NCBI RefSeq assembly: GCF_000264375.1
Contig: NZ_AJXW01000020.1
Coordinates: 1-64,000, forward strand
DNA: 64,000 nucleotides
Direction of reading: 5' to 3'
From: Rhodanobacter thiooxydans LCS2
GTDB lineage: Bacteria > Pseudomonadota > Gammaproteobacteria > Xanthomonadales > Rhodanobacteraceae
Both the position numbers and the translations under genes were made by a program. Under the pieces are notes generated by a model. That model was not told where the DNA came from and ran no database searches. It worked only from the letters and a program-made list of their open reading frames with translations. Of the stretch, positions 51,814 through 60,238 are shown in pieces; positions within the stretch are counted from its first letter, which is position 1, and each line of letters begins with the position of its first letter.

Positions 51814-52749
51814 ATGAATTTCATTGAACTTCCTGATGATCCCGAAGACACGCAACACAGCCCCGAGGAGCGCGCAGCGGCGGCGTCGCGCAGCACCTGG
51901 GTCAGCGTCGGCGTAAATCTGGTGCTGACCGCCACGCAGATCGTGGTGGGCGTGTTCGCCAAGTCGCAGGGCCTGATCGCCGACGGTATCCATTCGCTGT
52001 CCGATCTGGTGGCGGACTTCGTCGTGCTGTTCGCTGGCCACTACAGCAAGAAGGACGCTGACGAGGACTACCCTTACGGCCACCAGCGTTTTGAGACGGC
52101 GGCGTCGCTCGTGCTGGGCAGCCTGCTGCTGGCCGTGGGTCTGGGCATGCTGTGGTCGGCCTTTCGCAAGCTGGAGGCGCCGGAAACTGTGCAGCAGGTG
52201 CGTGTGGTTGCCCTGTGGGTGGCCGCGGGTGCCCTGGTGGCGAAGGAAACGCTGTTTCGCTACATGCTGTCCGTGGCCAAGCGCGTGAAGTCCAGCATGC
52301 TGGTGGCCAATGCCTGGCACGCCCGTTCCGACGCGGCATCGTCACTGGTGGTGGGCGTGGGCATTGCCGGCAACCTGGCGGGCTACCCCATTCTTGACCC
52401 CCTTGCCGCGCTGATCGTGGGTCTCATGGTGACCAAAATGGGCTGGGAGTTTGCCCGGGATGCCCTGCATGACCTGATGGATCGGGCAGTGGACGAGCAG
52501 GAAGTGCAGGCCATTCGCCAGACGCTGCTGGAAACCCCCGGTATCAGCGGCGTGCACGACGTGCGTACGCGCAAGATGGGAGACATGATCGTGGTGGATG
52601 CGCACCTGGAGGTGGAGGCGTCCATCAGCGTGGAAGCAGGGCACGACATTGCGGTGGCGGCCCGCCAGCGGGTGCTGCAGCGCCACCGGGTCCTCAACCT
52701 GATGACCCACGTGGACCCGTGGAAGCGCCCTGAATCGCCCAGGGGATAA
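51814..52749 (+). CDS. Cation diffusion facilitator (CDF) transporter
   Basis: Divalent metal/proton antiporter of 311 residues with six helices and a C-terminal cytoplasmic domain. Transport-site residues are in ADGIHSLSDLVADF and ANAWHARSDAASS (HxxxD in both halves), and the second helix pair has KKDADEDYPYGHQRFET. The C-terminal domain contains VHDVRTRKMGDMIVVDAHLE. HSLSD...HARSD resembles the Mn/Fe-type and MamM-like CDFs more than zinc-specific ZitB. The start is the Met of MNFIELPDDP. Confidence 0.92.
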   Translation: MNFIELPDDPEDTQHSPEERAAAASRSTWVSVGVNLVLTATQIVVGVFAKSQGLIADGIHSLSDLVADFVVLFAGHYSKKDADEDYPYGHQRFETAASLVLGSLLLAVGLGMLWSAFRKLEAPETVQQVRVVALWVAAGALVAKETLFRYMLSVAKRVKSSMLVANAWHARSDAASSLVVGVGIAGNLAGYPILDPLAALIVGLMVTKMGWEFARDALHDLMDRAVDEQEVQAIRQTLLETPGISGVHDVRTRKMGDMIVVDAHLEVEASISVEAGHDIAVAARQRVLQRHRVLNLMTHVDPWKRPESPRG

Positions 52750-52760
52750 GGGCGGGGGGA

Positions 52761-52784
52761 TAAGGGGACGGAGGTAATTAAATC
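52761..52784. repeat. Right copy of the TAAGGGGACGGAGG direct repeat
   Basis: Same 24-bp sequence as 48852-48875 with one change (T for C). It lies 11 bp after the CDF gene stop. This copy is followed by a different sequence (CCGGAGAACTACCCCGA), so the palindromic partner is not conserved. Confidence 0.8.
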
Positions 52785-52942
52785 CGGAGAACTACCCCGA
52801 TCCCTTTTCTTCAACGATAGCGAGATCGCCCGATGGATGATCCCTGGCCGCCTGCCGGCAACGCCCGATCCCTTGATGCTGGTCAATTGACGCCCGAAGG
52901 CAACTGATACGCTGAAGCACCTGGTTGATGGCGGAGCATGCC

Positions 52943-53479
52943 ATGGCACAGACCCATGCACCCCCGGGCGAGGGCTGGAACGAGAAGCTGCCGGACGGCA
53001 CGACCGTGCGGATCCGCTCGATCAGCGAGCAGGATGCGGAGCTTGAGCTGGAGTTCCTCACCCATCTGTCGCCCGCATTTCGCAGTTCGCGCTTTCTCGG
53101 CCTGGTCCGCGACCCGACGCCGGAGGTGGCGCGCGAGCTCACCCGTCTCGACCCGGCCTGTGCCGTGGGCTTCATCGCGCTGGTCCCGCACGAGGGGCGC
53201 GAGCGGGAGATCGGCGCCGCGCAGTTTCATGTCAATGCCGCGGGCGACCGCTGCGATGCTTCGCTCACGGTGAGCGGCGAGTGGCGACAGCGCGGCGTCG
53301 GTTCGCTCTTGATGCGCCATCTGATCGCCGCGGCAAGGGCACGCGGCATGCGGCACATGCGCGCCTATGCCCCGAGCCGATCCGGCGGCGGCGATCGCCT
53401 TGCGGCGAACATCGGATTCCAGCGCCGCCTGGATCCGCGGGATCCGGCCACGGTGATCTACGACCTGAGCCTGGAATAG
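52943..53479 (+). CDS. GNAT-family N-acetyltransferase
   Basis: Acetyltransferase of 178 residues. The fold is visible from TVRIRSISEQDAELELEFL to the acetyl-CoA binding motif QRGVGSLLMRHLIAAARARG, followed by RLAANIGFQ. Sequences of this kind occur as stand-alone proteins and fused to acyl-CoA synthetases (Pat type), so a protein lysine acetyltransferase role is possible. The start is the Met of MAQTHAPPGE with GGAG upstream. Confidence 0.87.
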   Translation: MAQTHAPPGEGWNEKLPDGTTVRIRSISEQDAELELEFLTHLSPAFRSSRFLGLVRDPTPEVARELTRLDPACAVGFIALVPHEGREREIGAAQFHVNAAGDRCDASLTVSGEWRQRGVGSLLMRHLIAAARARGMRHMRAYAPSRSGGGDRLAANIGFQRRLDPRDPATVIYDLSLE

Positions 53480-53524
53480 CAAGCGATCAGAAGGGACGCG
53501 GCCGATTGCCGGTGGTCCGCGGCA

Positions 53525-54913
53525 TCATCGGTCACGTTCCCCTTTCGCCGTTCCCGGCCGCCCTGGGCCTTGCAGGGCGCGGCGGCGCTTGCTCCACCAG
53601 CGCAGCAAGCCGTACGACAGGCGGGTCTTTTCCTGGCCGACCGGCAGGTCGGTGTGGGCGAAGATCCACGACGATTTGCTGAACGCGATCTGCTGGGCGG
53701 GGTAGACGCTGCGGTGGCCGATGATGAGATAGGCGGCGACGCAGGCGCCGGCGACGTACAGCGTCGAATCGGCGCCGAACAGCTCGATGCCCATCAGGAT
53801 GGCGGCGATCGGCGCGTTGGATGCCGAGGCGACCACGGCCACCAGCCCCACCGCCGCACCCAGCGCCGGCGCCAGCCCCAGCAGGTGCGCGAGCGCGCCG
53901 CCCAGCACGGCGCCGATCACGAACTGCGGGGTCACGATGCCGCCATAGAAGCCCGAGCCCAGCGTGATCGCCACCAGCAGGGCTTTCCACAGGAAACCCA
54001 GGTACGGCATCGTCTCGCCGTGCAGGGCGCGTTCCATGATCGGCAGGCTCAGCCCGAGGTAATCGGACGGCACGACCATGACCAGCAGGGCCAGCACCAC
54101 GCCACCCAGCAGCGGCACCAGCGGCGGCCACAGCGCGTAGCGATCGCGCAGACGCCCGAACAGCCGCCTCGCCTGCTGCAGCAGCTCGACGAACACCCAC
54201 GCGGCCGCGCCGCACAGGATGCCGATCAGCACGGTTTTCAGGAACAGCAGCTCGGTGAAGTCGCTGATGAAGGCGATGTGGTAGTGGGGGTAGGGCACGC
54301 CCAGGTATTTGCTGACCTGGAACGCGGTGACGCCGGCCACGATGCCGGGGAACAGGAAGTCGTGGCGGATGCGGCCGATCGCCAGCATCTCCACGCCGTA
54401 GATGGCGCCGGCGATCGGGGTACCGAACACGCTGGCGAAGCCGGCACTTACCCCGCACGCCAGCAGCCGTTTGCGCAGCTCGGGGTTCAGGTGCAGCACC
54501 CGGCCGATGCCGGCCGCCAGACTGGCGCCGATGTGCGAGCACGGCCCTTCCTTGCCGGCCGAGCCGCCGCAACCCAGGGTGATCAGCGCGGCGACCGGCT
54601 TCACCCACAGGGTGCGAAACGGCATCCTGCCGTGTTGCTCGTTCACCGCCACGATCGGCGAGTCGCTGTAGCCGCTGCGGCTCAGCCGATAGCCGTAATG
54701 CAGCAGCAGGCCGTTGGCGAAGCCGCCCACGACCAGCAGGCTCATCTGCACCCCCAGCGGCACGGCGTAGACGTGGCCCTCGGTGGCGAACAGCAGGTGG
54801 AGAAAGATGCTGCAACCCACGCCGACCACGACGCCGGTCAGCATCGACAGCACCAGCCACTGCACCACGGTTGCCAGCATCACGAGCGGTTCGGCGAGGC
54901 GTAGGCGTGGCAT
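53525..54913 (-). CDS. ClC-family chloride channel/antiporter
   Basis: Integral membrane protein of 462 residues. ClC selectivity motifs: GCGGSAGKEGPCSHIGASL (GKEGP, with the gating Glu), GSGFYGGIVTPQF in place of GxFxP, and SNAPIAAILMGIELFG. The presence of the gating glutamate is compatible with either H+/Cl- exchange or channel activity; residue-level assignment is uncertain. The start is the Met of MPRLRLAEPL; upstream in-frame codons are non-coding in character. Confidence 0.9.
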   Translation of the reverse strand: MPRLRLAEPLVMLATVVQWLVLSMLTGVVVGVGCSIFLHLLFATEGHVYAVPLGVQMSLLVVGGFANGLLLHYGYRLSRSGYSDSPIVAVNEQHGRMPFRTLWVKPVAALITLGCGGSAGKEGPCSHIGASLAAGIGRVLHLNPELRKRLLACGVSAGFASVFGTPIAGAIYGVEMLAIGRIRHDFLFPGIVAGVTAFQVSKYLGVPYPHYHIAFISDFTELLFLKTVLIGILCGAAAWVFVELLQQARRLFGRLRDRYALWPPLVPLLGGVVLALLVMVVPSDYLGLSLPIMERALHGETMPYLGFLWKALLVAITLGSGFYGGIVTPQFVIGAVLGGALAHLLGLAPALGAAVGLVAVVASASNAPIAAILMGIELFGADSTLYVAGACVAAYLIIGHRSVYPAQQIAFSKSSWIFAHTDLPVGQEKTRLSYGLLRWWSKRRRALQGPGRPGTAKGERDR

Positions 54914-55050
54914 GGGCGTGGCACCGGACCGGGTGATGGCGGGGCTGCAAGTATAGAGAGGCGCCCCCGGCTTGATCAGAAGCAGGGAAGGCCGGGGCCG
55001 GACGGTGCAGGGAAGCCGAGTCGATTTTTTCTTGTAACCGGACGCAGGCC

Positions 55051-55695
55051 CTAGTTGTTCCCGGTGAACACCGCCAGCTGCGCGGCGAAGGCGCGCTGGT
55101 AGGCCGGCCGCGCTTCGCCGCGGGCGACGTAGGCGGCAAGGTTCGGGTAGTCGTCCAGCAGACCCGAGGGCTTCAGCCGCTGCAGCGTGTGCACCATCAT
55201 GAGATCGCCTGCGCTGAACGCGCCGTCGAGCCAGTCGGCCTCGCCCAGGCGCACGGCAAGCTCGCCCAGCCGGGCGCGGATGCGCTGCTTGATGAGCGGC
55301 AGGCGTTCGGCGGTCCATGGCTGGTCGGCTTCGGCAAACTTGGCGGTCTGCAGTTCGAGGATCGGCAGCTCCATCGTGTTGAGCGCGGCGAACATCCACA
55401 TGATGGCGCGCGCCCGGGCATTCGCCTCGACCGGCAGCAGGCCCGCATGGCGCTCGGCGATATGGAACACGATGGCACCGGACTCGAACAGCGCCAGCTC
55501 GCCTTCCTCGTAGGTGGGAATCTGCCCGAACGGGTGCAGCGCGCGGTGCGCGGGGCTCTTCATCGCCTTGAACGAGACGAGGCGAACCTCGTAAGGCTGA
55601 CCCGTTTCTTCCAGCGCCCAGCGCACGCGCATGTCGCGCGCGAGGCCGCGGCCGCGATCGGGCGAGCTTTCAAAGGCGGTGATGGTGGGGATCAT
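55051..55695 (-). CDS. Glutathione S-transferase family protein
   Basis: Soluble GST of 214 residues. The thioredoxin-like N-terminal domain shows VRWALEETGQPYEVRLVSF, GQIPTYEEGELALFESGAI (cis-Pro and the ES glutathione contact); the all-helical C-terminal domain contains LDGAFSAGDLMMVHTLQRL. The substrate is unknown. It is followed by the ClC gene 137 bp away on the same strand. Confidence 0.92.
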   Translation of the reverse strand: MIPTITAFESSPDRGRGLARDMRVRWALEETGQPYEVRLVSFKAMKSPAHRALHPFGQIPTYEEGELALFESGAIVFHIAERHAGLLPVEANARARAIMWMFAALNTMELPILELQTAKFAEADQPWTAERLPLIKQRIRARLGELAVRLGEADWLDGAFSAGDLMMVHTLQRLKPSGLLDDYPNLAAYVARGEARPAYQRAFAAQLAVFTGNN

Positions 55696-55779
55696 GGGTG
55701 GCTCCTGGTGGCTTGATGGGCAACGACGCCCGGCTGGCTTGTTCGCTCTCCCCGAGGGAGCGGCCGACGGCGGCCGTCG

Positions 55780-56259
55780 TCAGCCGCGCCGTGCCGCCTC
55801 GATCGCCGCGATGTCGATCTTCGTCATCTCCATCATGGCGTTGAACGCGCGCTTGGCGACGGCGGGGTCCGGGTCGGTGACCGCGGCCATCAGCGCGCGC
55901 GGGGTGATCTGCCACGACAGGCCCCACTTGTCCTTGCACCAGCCGCAGGCGCTGGCCTGGCCGCCATGGTCGATGATCGCGTGCCACAGGCGGTCGGTTT
56001 CGGCCTGGTCGTCGGTGGCCACCTGGAACGAGAACGCATCGGTGTGCGGGACGCCGGGGCCGCCGTTCATGCCCAGGCAGGGGATGCCCATCACGGTGAA
56101 CTCCACCATCAGCACGTCGCCCTGCTTGCCCGCCGGATAGTCGCCCGGCGCGCGGTGGACGGCGCCCACGGCGCTGTCCGGAAACGTGCTGGCGTAGAAC
56201 GTCGCGGCGTCCAGCGCGGTGCCGTCATACCAGAGGCAGATCGTGTTCTTGCTGCGCAT
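55780..56259 (-). CDS. VOC-family protein (PhnB/3-demethylubiquinone methyltransferase-like)
   Basis: Protein of 159 residues with a glyoxalase-like VOC fold. ICLWYDGTALDAATFYASTF is the typical start of the PhnB-like group, with MGIPCLGMNGGP and KDKWGLSWQITPRAL at conserved positions. No metal ligands needed for catalysis are certain. The start is the Met of MRSKNTICLW, as the 25 codons upstream are Arg/His-rich. It belongs to a cluster of small VOC/AHSA1/GFA genes. Confidence 0.9.
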   Translation of the reverse strand: MRSKNTICLWYDGTALDAATFYASTFPDSAVGAVHRAPGDYPAGKQGDVLMVEFTVMGIPCLGMNGGPGVPHTDAFSFQVATDDQAETDRLWHAIIDHGGQASACGWCKDKWGLSWQITPRALMAAVTDPDPAVAKRAFNAMMEMTKIDIAAIEAARRG

Positions 56260-56385
56260 GTCGTTACTCCAGGTCCAAGGGCGGTGAGGGTGCCGTTCAT
56301 GCCTGCGACGAATGGCGAGCGTGTGGATCGACACGCGCCGCGCGGCCGGGGGCGTGTTCCGACGGCGCAGGAGGGCGGTGTCTGC

Positions 56386-57300
56386 TCAGTAGAACCGGAT
56401 GCCCGGCCTGAGCACGAGCTGGAAGATCAGCAGCAAGGCCACGACGGCGGCGAACAGGTAGGCGAGCGGCCAGGCGGTCGCCGCGCCGTTGGCCGCGGTC
56501 CCGCGCGTGCGCCCGGCCCCCGCCTGGATCCAGGGTATGCCGGGCAGCACCACCAGCAGCGGCACGAGGACGACCTCCAGCCACTCGCGCGGGATGCGGA
56601 ACGGGATGACCAGCGCGCTGGCGAGCAGGGCGGGCAGCGTCACGGTCCGGAACACGAACCGCGTGCGGGCGCCGGGGCTGGCGATGGCTGCCGGCGAATC
56701 CGCGATCGCGAGCGCAGGCTGGCGCAGCAGCAGGGCAACCAGCGGCATCAGACCGAGCGCGAGCAGGCCGGCGCCGAGGCGTGCGCCGGCGTCGAACTGC
56801 AGATAGCCCATCGCCATGCCGACGTCGCTGCCCGGGCTGAGCGCTCCGACGACGACCTGCGGCAGGGCCATGAAGCAGCCGCAATAGGCCAGCCAGAACA
56901 GCACCAGCCGGGTGCTGCCCGGCCATGGCCGCGGGCGCCGCAGCAGCCACAGGCAGCACAGGCCGACCGTCAGCGTCGCCAGCGCACCGGTGCCCTGGAA
57001 CAGGGCGGCGAGCGGGTTCGTGCCTTCCCAGCTGTGGTTGTTGTGGTACAGGGTCGGCTGCAGGCCAGGCGTGAGCGCCTTCGGCAGCACCAGGGCCAGT
57101 TCCTGTAGGAAGAACGTCAGGTTGAAGGCCAGCACGTAGAGCAGGGTCGAGGCTGCCGTGAGGCGCCAGCCCGGGGCGGAAGTCGCGGGCGCAGCGTGCG
57201 GGGCGCGGGCGTAGATGAACCCGGCCAGCCCGAGCGCCAGCGGGCCGGCGACGATCGTCAGCGCGGCGGTGGCGAGTATCCAGGTCGGTCCGGCAGCCAT
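56386..57300 (-). CDS. Hypothetical multi-pass membrane protein
   Basis: Protein of 304 residues with about eight hydrophobic segments (for example LATAALTIVAGPLALGLAGF and LYVLAFNLTFFLQELALVLP). HNNHSWEGTNPLAALFQGTG in an extramembrane loop, with several His and Asn, is the most distinctive feature. I do not recognise the family. The start is the Met of MAAGPTWILA; 58 upstream codons are Arg-rich and probably not translated. It is 126 bp downstream (same strand) of VOC-unrelated metallophosphoesterase gene 57479-58240. Confidence 0.7.
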   Translation of the reverse strand: MAAGPTWILATAALTIVAGPLALGLAGFIYARAPHAAPATSAPGWRLTAASTLLYVLAFNLTFFLQELALVLPKALTPGLQPTLYHNNHSWEGTNPLAALFQGTGALATLTVGLCCLWLLRRPRPWPGSTRLVLFWLAYCGCFMALPQVVVGALSPGSDVGMAMGYLQFDAGARLGAGLLALGLMPLVALLLRQPALAIADSPAAIASPGARTRFVFRTVTLPALLASALVIPFRIPREWLEVVLVPLLVVLPGIPWIQAGAGRTRGTAANGAATAWPLAYLFAAVVALLLIFQLVLRPGIRFY

Positions 57301-57478
57301 CTTTGCGCGTCTCCTCGAGGATCGGCAGGCATGGTGCCGACCCCTGTCCGCAGTGTCGATAGGCCGGAAGGCCAGGGGCGATTGCCGGTCGGGCCCGTGG
57401 CCGCCCAAGGTAAGGCTGCGCGGACGAGGCCCGGAGCAGGCGCTTGTCCGTCGCGAAAAAGGCGCTCTCGGCACGCTT

Positions 57479-58240
57479 TTACGCGCCGGTCGCCACCTCG
57501 ATGCACAGGCACGGATCGAACTGTGGGTTCTCGTTCACCCCGCCGACGCTGTAGCCGCGCGGGTTGCATACCACCCGGGTGCCGTTCGCCATGTAGTCGA
57601 AACTGTCGTGGGTGTGGCCGTGGACCCACAATACGGCGCGGCCCATCAACGCGCTGCAGTCGGACACGAAGGCGGCGCTGACCGGCGAAGCGGCAAAGCG
57701 CGGATGCACGCTGCGCGGGGTTGGCGCATGGTGGGTGATGACCACGGTCGACCCGGCGAACGGCTCTTCCAGCACGGCCGCAAGCCAGGCGTACTGTTCG
57801 GCGAACAGCGCGGCGGCGTCGGCGGGGGTGAACACGCTGCCGTCGGCGTTGCGGATGGCGGCGAAGTCGCGCATGAACTGCGCCGACGCCGTCATCGCAA
57901 GGTCCTTGCCCTCGGCGCCGAACAGCTCGAAATCCGTCCACAGGGTAGCGCCCACGAAGCGCACGCCGCCGATCGTGCAGGTGCCCTGATCCAGCAGCTG
58001 GACGCCGTGCTCGCGGGCGCTGCGGGCCAGCGCCTGGCGCACGTGCGGGATCGCGCCGCCGTAGAACTCGTGGTTGCCAGGGACGTACAGCACCGGGCGA
58101 CCCAGGCCGGCCGCCCACTGCATCGCCTCGACCGCCGGGCGCCGGATGTCGCCGGCAAGGATCGTCACGTCCGCCATCACTTCGGGCGGCGGCATACCGT
58201 GCACGCTCAGGTGCAGGTCGGACAGGATGTGCAGGCGCAT
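57479..58240 (-). CDS. Metallophosphoesterase
   Basis: Calcineurin-like phosphoesterase of 253 residues. Dimetal motifs in order: ILSDLHLSVHG (DxH), VTILAGDI (GD), VPGNHEFYGG (GNHE), VVITHHAPTPRS (H) and WVHGHTHDSFDY (GHxH). All ligands are present. Its substrate is unknown; similar proteins are annotated as Ser/Thr phosphatase- or cyclic nucleotide esterase-like. It lies 60 bp downstream of a GFA gene on the same strand. Confidence 0.9.
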   Translation of the reverse strand: MRLHILSDLHLSVHGMPPPEVMADVTILAGDIRRPAVEAMQWAAGLGRPVLYVPGNHEFYGGAIPHVRQALARSAREHGVQLLDQGTCTIGGVRFVGATLWTDFELFGAEGKDLAMTASAQFMRDFAAIRNADGSVFTPADAAALFAEQYAWLAAVLEEPFAGSTVVITHHAPTPRSVHPRFAASPVSAAFVSDCSALMGRAVLWVHGHTHDSFDYMANGTRVVCNPRGYSVGGVNENPQFDPCLCIEVATGA

Positions 58241-58300
58241 GCGGTGCTCCGTTGTCGACTATCGCGGCGCGCCCGGAGCCGGCAGGCTCGGGCGCGTCGA

Positions 58301-58765
58301 TCAGGCATCCGCGGTCTCGGCGGCGTAGGCCTCGACCAGCGGCTGGTAATTCTCCATCGCCAGGAAACCGGCGTAGCTGTGCTTCGCCGGGGTCGATGCC
58401 CAGGGCAGCCGGGCATCGGTGCAGGTTTCGATGAACGGCACGAAGTCGGCGTGTGGGTCGAGCACCGAAGGGCGCAGGTTGACCAGCCAGTCGAGCCCGG
58501 CCGGGAGGGTCATCACCCACGACTTGCAGAACGCACAGTACAGGTGGCTGTGTTCCTCCTGCAGGCCGCCGCGGACCAGTTCGCCGGCGATTACCTCCAC
58601 GCCGTCGGCGGGCAGCGCCAGCGACAGCGAGAACGCGCTGCCGGTCATCTTCTGGCAGCCGTGGCAGTGACACGCCATGCTGAGCATGGCCGGCTTGGTG
58701 ACGCGCAGGCGCACGCGGCCGCAGCGGCAGGTGCCGGTGGCGGGAAGCGCGGACGGATAGGGCAT
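58301..58765 (-). CDS. GFA/CENP-V family zinc protein (second copy)
   Basis: GFA-fold protein of 154 residues with zinc cysteines in TGTCRCGRVRLRVT, ACHCHGCQKMTGSAFS and YCAFCKSWVMT. Compared with the protein at 48924-49328 it has a longer C-terminus (AKHSYAGFLAMENYQPLVEA) and HSHLYCAFCKSW instead of FCPVCGS, so the two belong to different subgroups. The start is the Met of MPYPSALPAT. The substrate is unknown. Confidence 0.87.
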   Translation of the reverse strand: MPYPSALPATGTCRCGRVRLRVTKPAMLSMACHCHGCQKMTGSAFSLSLALPADGVEVIAGELVRGGLQEEHSHLYCAFCKSWVMTLPAGLDWLVNLRPSVLDPHADFVPFIETCTDARLPWASTPAKHSYAGFLAMENYQPLVEAYAAETADA

Positions 58766-58944
58766 GGCGGATCCTCGACAGGAAGACAGATGCGGGGCCG
58801 TGGTGCATGGCTGGCTGGTTCGCCGGGCCATCGTCGCACCGACGGCTGGCGCGCCGGGTGCTGGCTTCGCCCGCGACGCCATCGTCACGCCGCCTTGGCC
58901 CGGGCGCACCTAGGCTGACCTGCATCCTGCCATGAGATGCCGCC

Positions 58945-59238
58945 ATGCCGACACTACGCCTGCGCCTGACCGGAAGCGACGATGACGTCCGGGCCGTGAC
59001 CAACCTGTTGCAGAGTCTGGACGGCATCGAGCGCGTGGAGGAGGTCGCGGACATGATGGATCGCATGGACGACGCGGATTCCAGCTCCGCGGGCCTGAGC
59101 GACACCCACGGCCCCGACGCGCACGAGCTGGAGATCGAGGCACCGAACCCTTCCACCGCGCGCAAGGTGCGCGAGGCGGTCGAGGCGCTGGCGTTCGAGC
59201 TGGATGCGCTGGTGGAGTTCGAGGAAGAAGAGGAGTGA
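58945..59238 (+). CDS. Small acidic hypothetical protein
   Basis: Product of 97 residues, strongly acidic, with the C-terminus ending in a run of Glu. The N-terminal part TLRLRLTGSDDDVRAVTNLL followed by a second alternating strand/helix near residues 65-85 suggests a ferredoxin-like (ACT-like) fold. No family is recognised. It is divergent from the GFA gene and stops 12 bp before the convergent DUF1428 gene. Confidence 0.7.
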   Translation: MPTLRLRLTGSDDDVRAVTNLLQSLDGIERVEEVADMMDRMDDADSSSAGLSDTHGPDAHELEIEAPNPSTARKVREAVEALAFELDALVEFEEEEE

Positions 59239-59250
59239 GCGGCCGCGCGG

Positions 59251-59607
59251 CTAGGCGGGCAGGCTGACCACCGGCATGAAGCCGCCGAAGATCATGCGTT
59301 TACCGTCGAACGGCATCTCGCTGGCGCCCGGCATGCGCGGGTCCTTCATGATCCGTTCCATGCCGGCGTCGCGGCTGGCCTTGTCGGGCCATTCGATCCA
59401 GGAGAACACCACCGATTCGCCCGCCCTGGCCTGCACGGCGCGGCGGAAGTCGGTGAGCTTGCCGTCGGGCACGTCGTCGCCCCAGCACTCCACCACCCGG
59501 GTGGCGCCGAACTCCAGGAACATGGCGTCGAAGTGGCGGGCGTGCGCGATGAACTGCTCGCGGTTGGCGTCGGGTACGGCAATCACGAAACCATCGACGT
59601 AGGACAT
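59251..59607 (-). CDS. DUF1428 (YbaA-like) protein
   Basis: Protein of 118 residues matching the DUF1428 family throughout: SYVDGFVIAVPDANREQF at the start, RVVECWGDDVPDGKLTDF in the middle and MPFDGKRMIFGGFMPV at the end. It has a dimeric ferredoxin-like fold in relatives; function unknown. It lies downstream of an AHSA1 gene on the same strand, a frequent pairing in VOC/AHSA1 clusters. Confidence 0.92.
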   Translation of the reverse strand: MSYVDGFVIAVPDANREQFIAHARHFDAMFLEFGATRVVECWGDDVPDGKLTDFRRAVQARAGESVVFSWIEWPDKASRDAGMERIMKDPRMPGASEMPFDGKRMIFGGFMPVVSLPA

Positions 59608-59714
59608 GGTGGTCTCCTGCGCAAAACGGCGGCCGGCATGGCCGCCTTCCTGCTGACGACGAACAGGCGCATGCGGAATCGACACGGGCCGGCGTCGATC
59701 AGCCGCGGCGCCGG

Positions 59715-60161
59715 TCAGTCCGGAATGTCCGCTTCCACCAACTGGCCCAACAGCAGCACCGATTCCTGCCAGCCCAGGTAGCGCTGCTCTACCGGAATGA
59801 CCTCCGGCACGCCTTCCTGCACCACCTGCACATCGGTGCCGCAGGACACCGCGCGCAGGGTGATGGTGGTGGTCATCTCGCCGGGCAGGCCGGGGTCGTC
59901 GAAGCGTTCGCTGTAGCGGATGCGTTCGCCCGGCACCAGCTCGCGGTAGGTGCCGCCGAAGCTGTGTCCGTGGCCGCTGGAGAAGTTGGTGAAGGTCATC
60001 CGGTGCTGGCCGCCGACCCGTGCGTCGAGCTCGTGCACCTTGCAGGTGAAGCCATTCGGCGGCAGCCACTTGGCGATCGCGCCGGCGTCGAGGAAGGCGC
60101 GGTAGATCCGCTCGGGCGGGGCGCGCAGCACGCGGTGCAGGCGGAGCGTGTTCGCGGTCAT
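59715..60161 (-). CDS. SRPBCC (AHSA1-type) protein
   Basis: START/Bet v1-fold protein of 148 residues. LRLHRVLRAPPERIYRAFLD and AIAKWLPPNGFTCKVHELD open the fold, and YLGWQESVLLLGQLVEADI closes it with the usual C-terminal helix. Members bind hydrophobic ligands or act as stress-related chaperone cofactors; no specific ligand can be proposed. The start is the Met of MTANTLRLHR. Confidence 0.9.
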   Translation of the reverse strand: MTANTLRLHRVLRAPPERIYRAFLDAGAIAKWLPPNGFTCKVHELDARVGGQHRMTFTNFSSGHGHSFGGTYRELVPGERIRYSERFDDPGLPGEMTTTITLRAVSCGTDVQVVQEGVPEVIPVEQRYLGWQESVLLLGQLVEADIPD

Positions 60162-60238
60162 GGTGGTTTTCCGTGGCGGAGGACGGCCCTCACCCTGCAC
60201 GACAAACGCGCAGGGCGAAGATCGACCGCCGCGTGGCC

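Noticed and set aside
51519-51962. A 147-codon minus-strand frame between the SHP operon and the CDF gene
   Set aside because: Partly antisense to the CDF gene and without family features; I first considered a transposase remnant but found no DDE or other signature.
46650-52942. A prophage or integrative element
   Set aside because: No integrase, tRNA attachment site, phage structural or conjugation gene is present; only short repeats bound the region.
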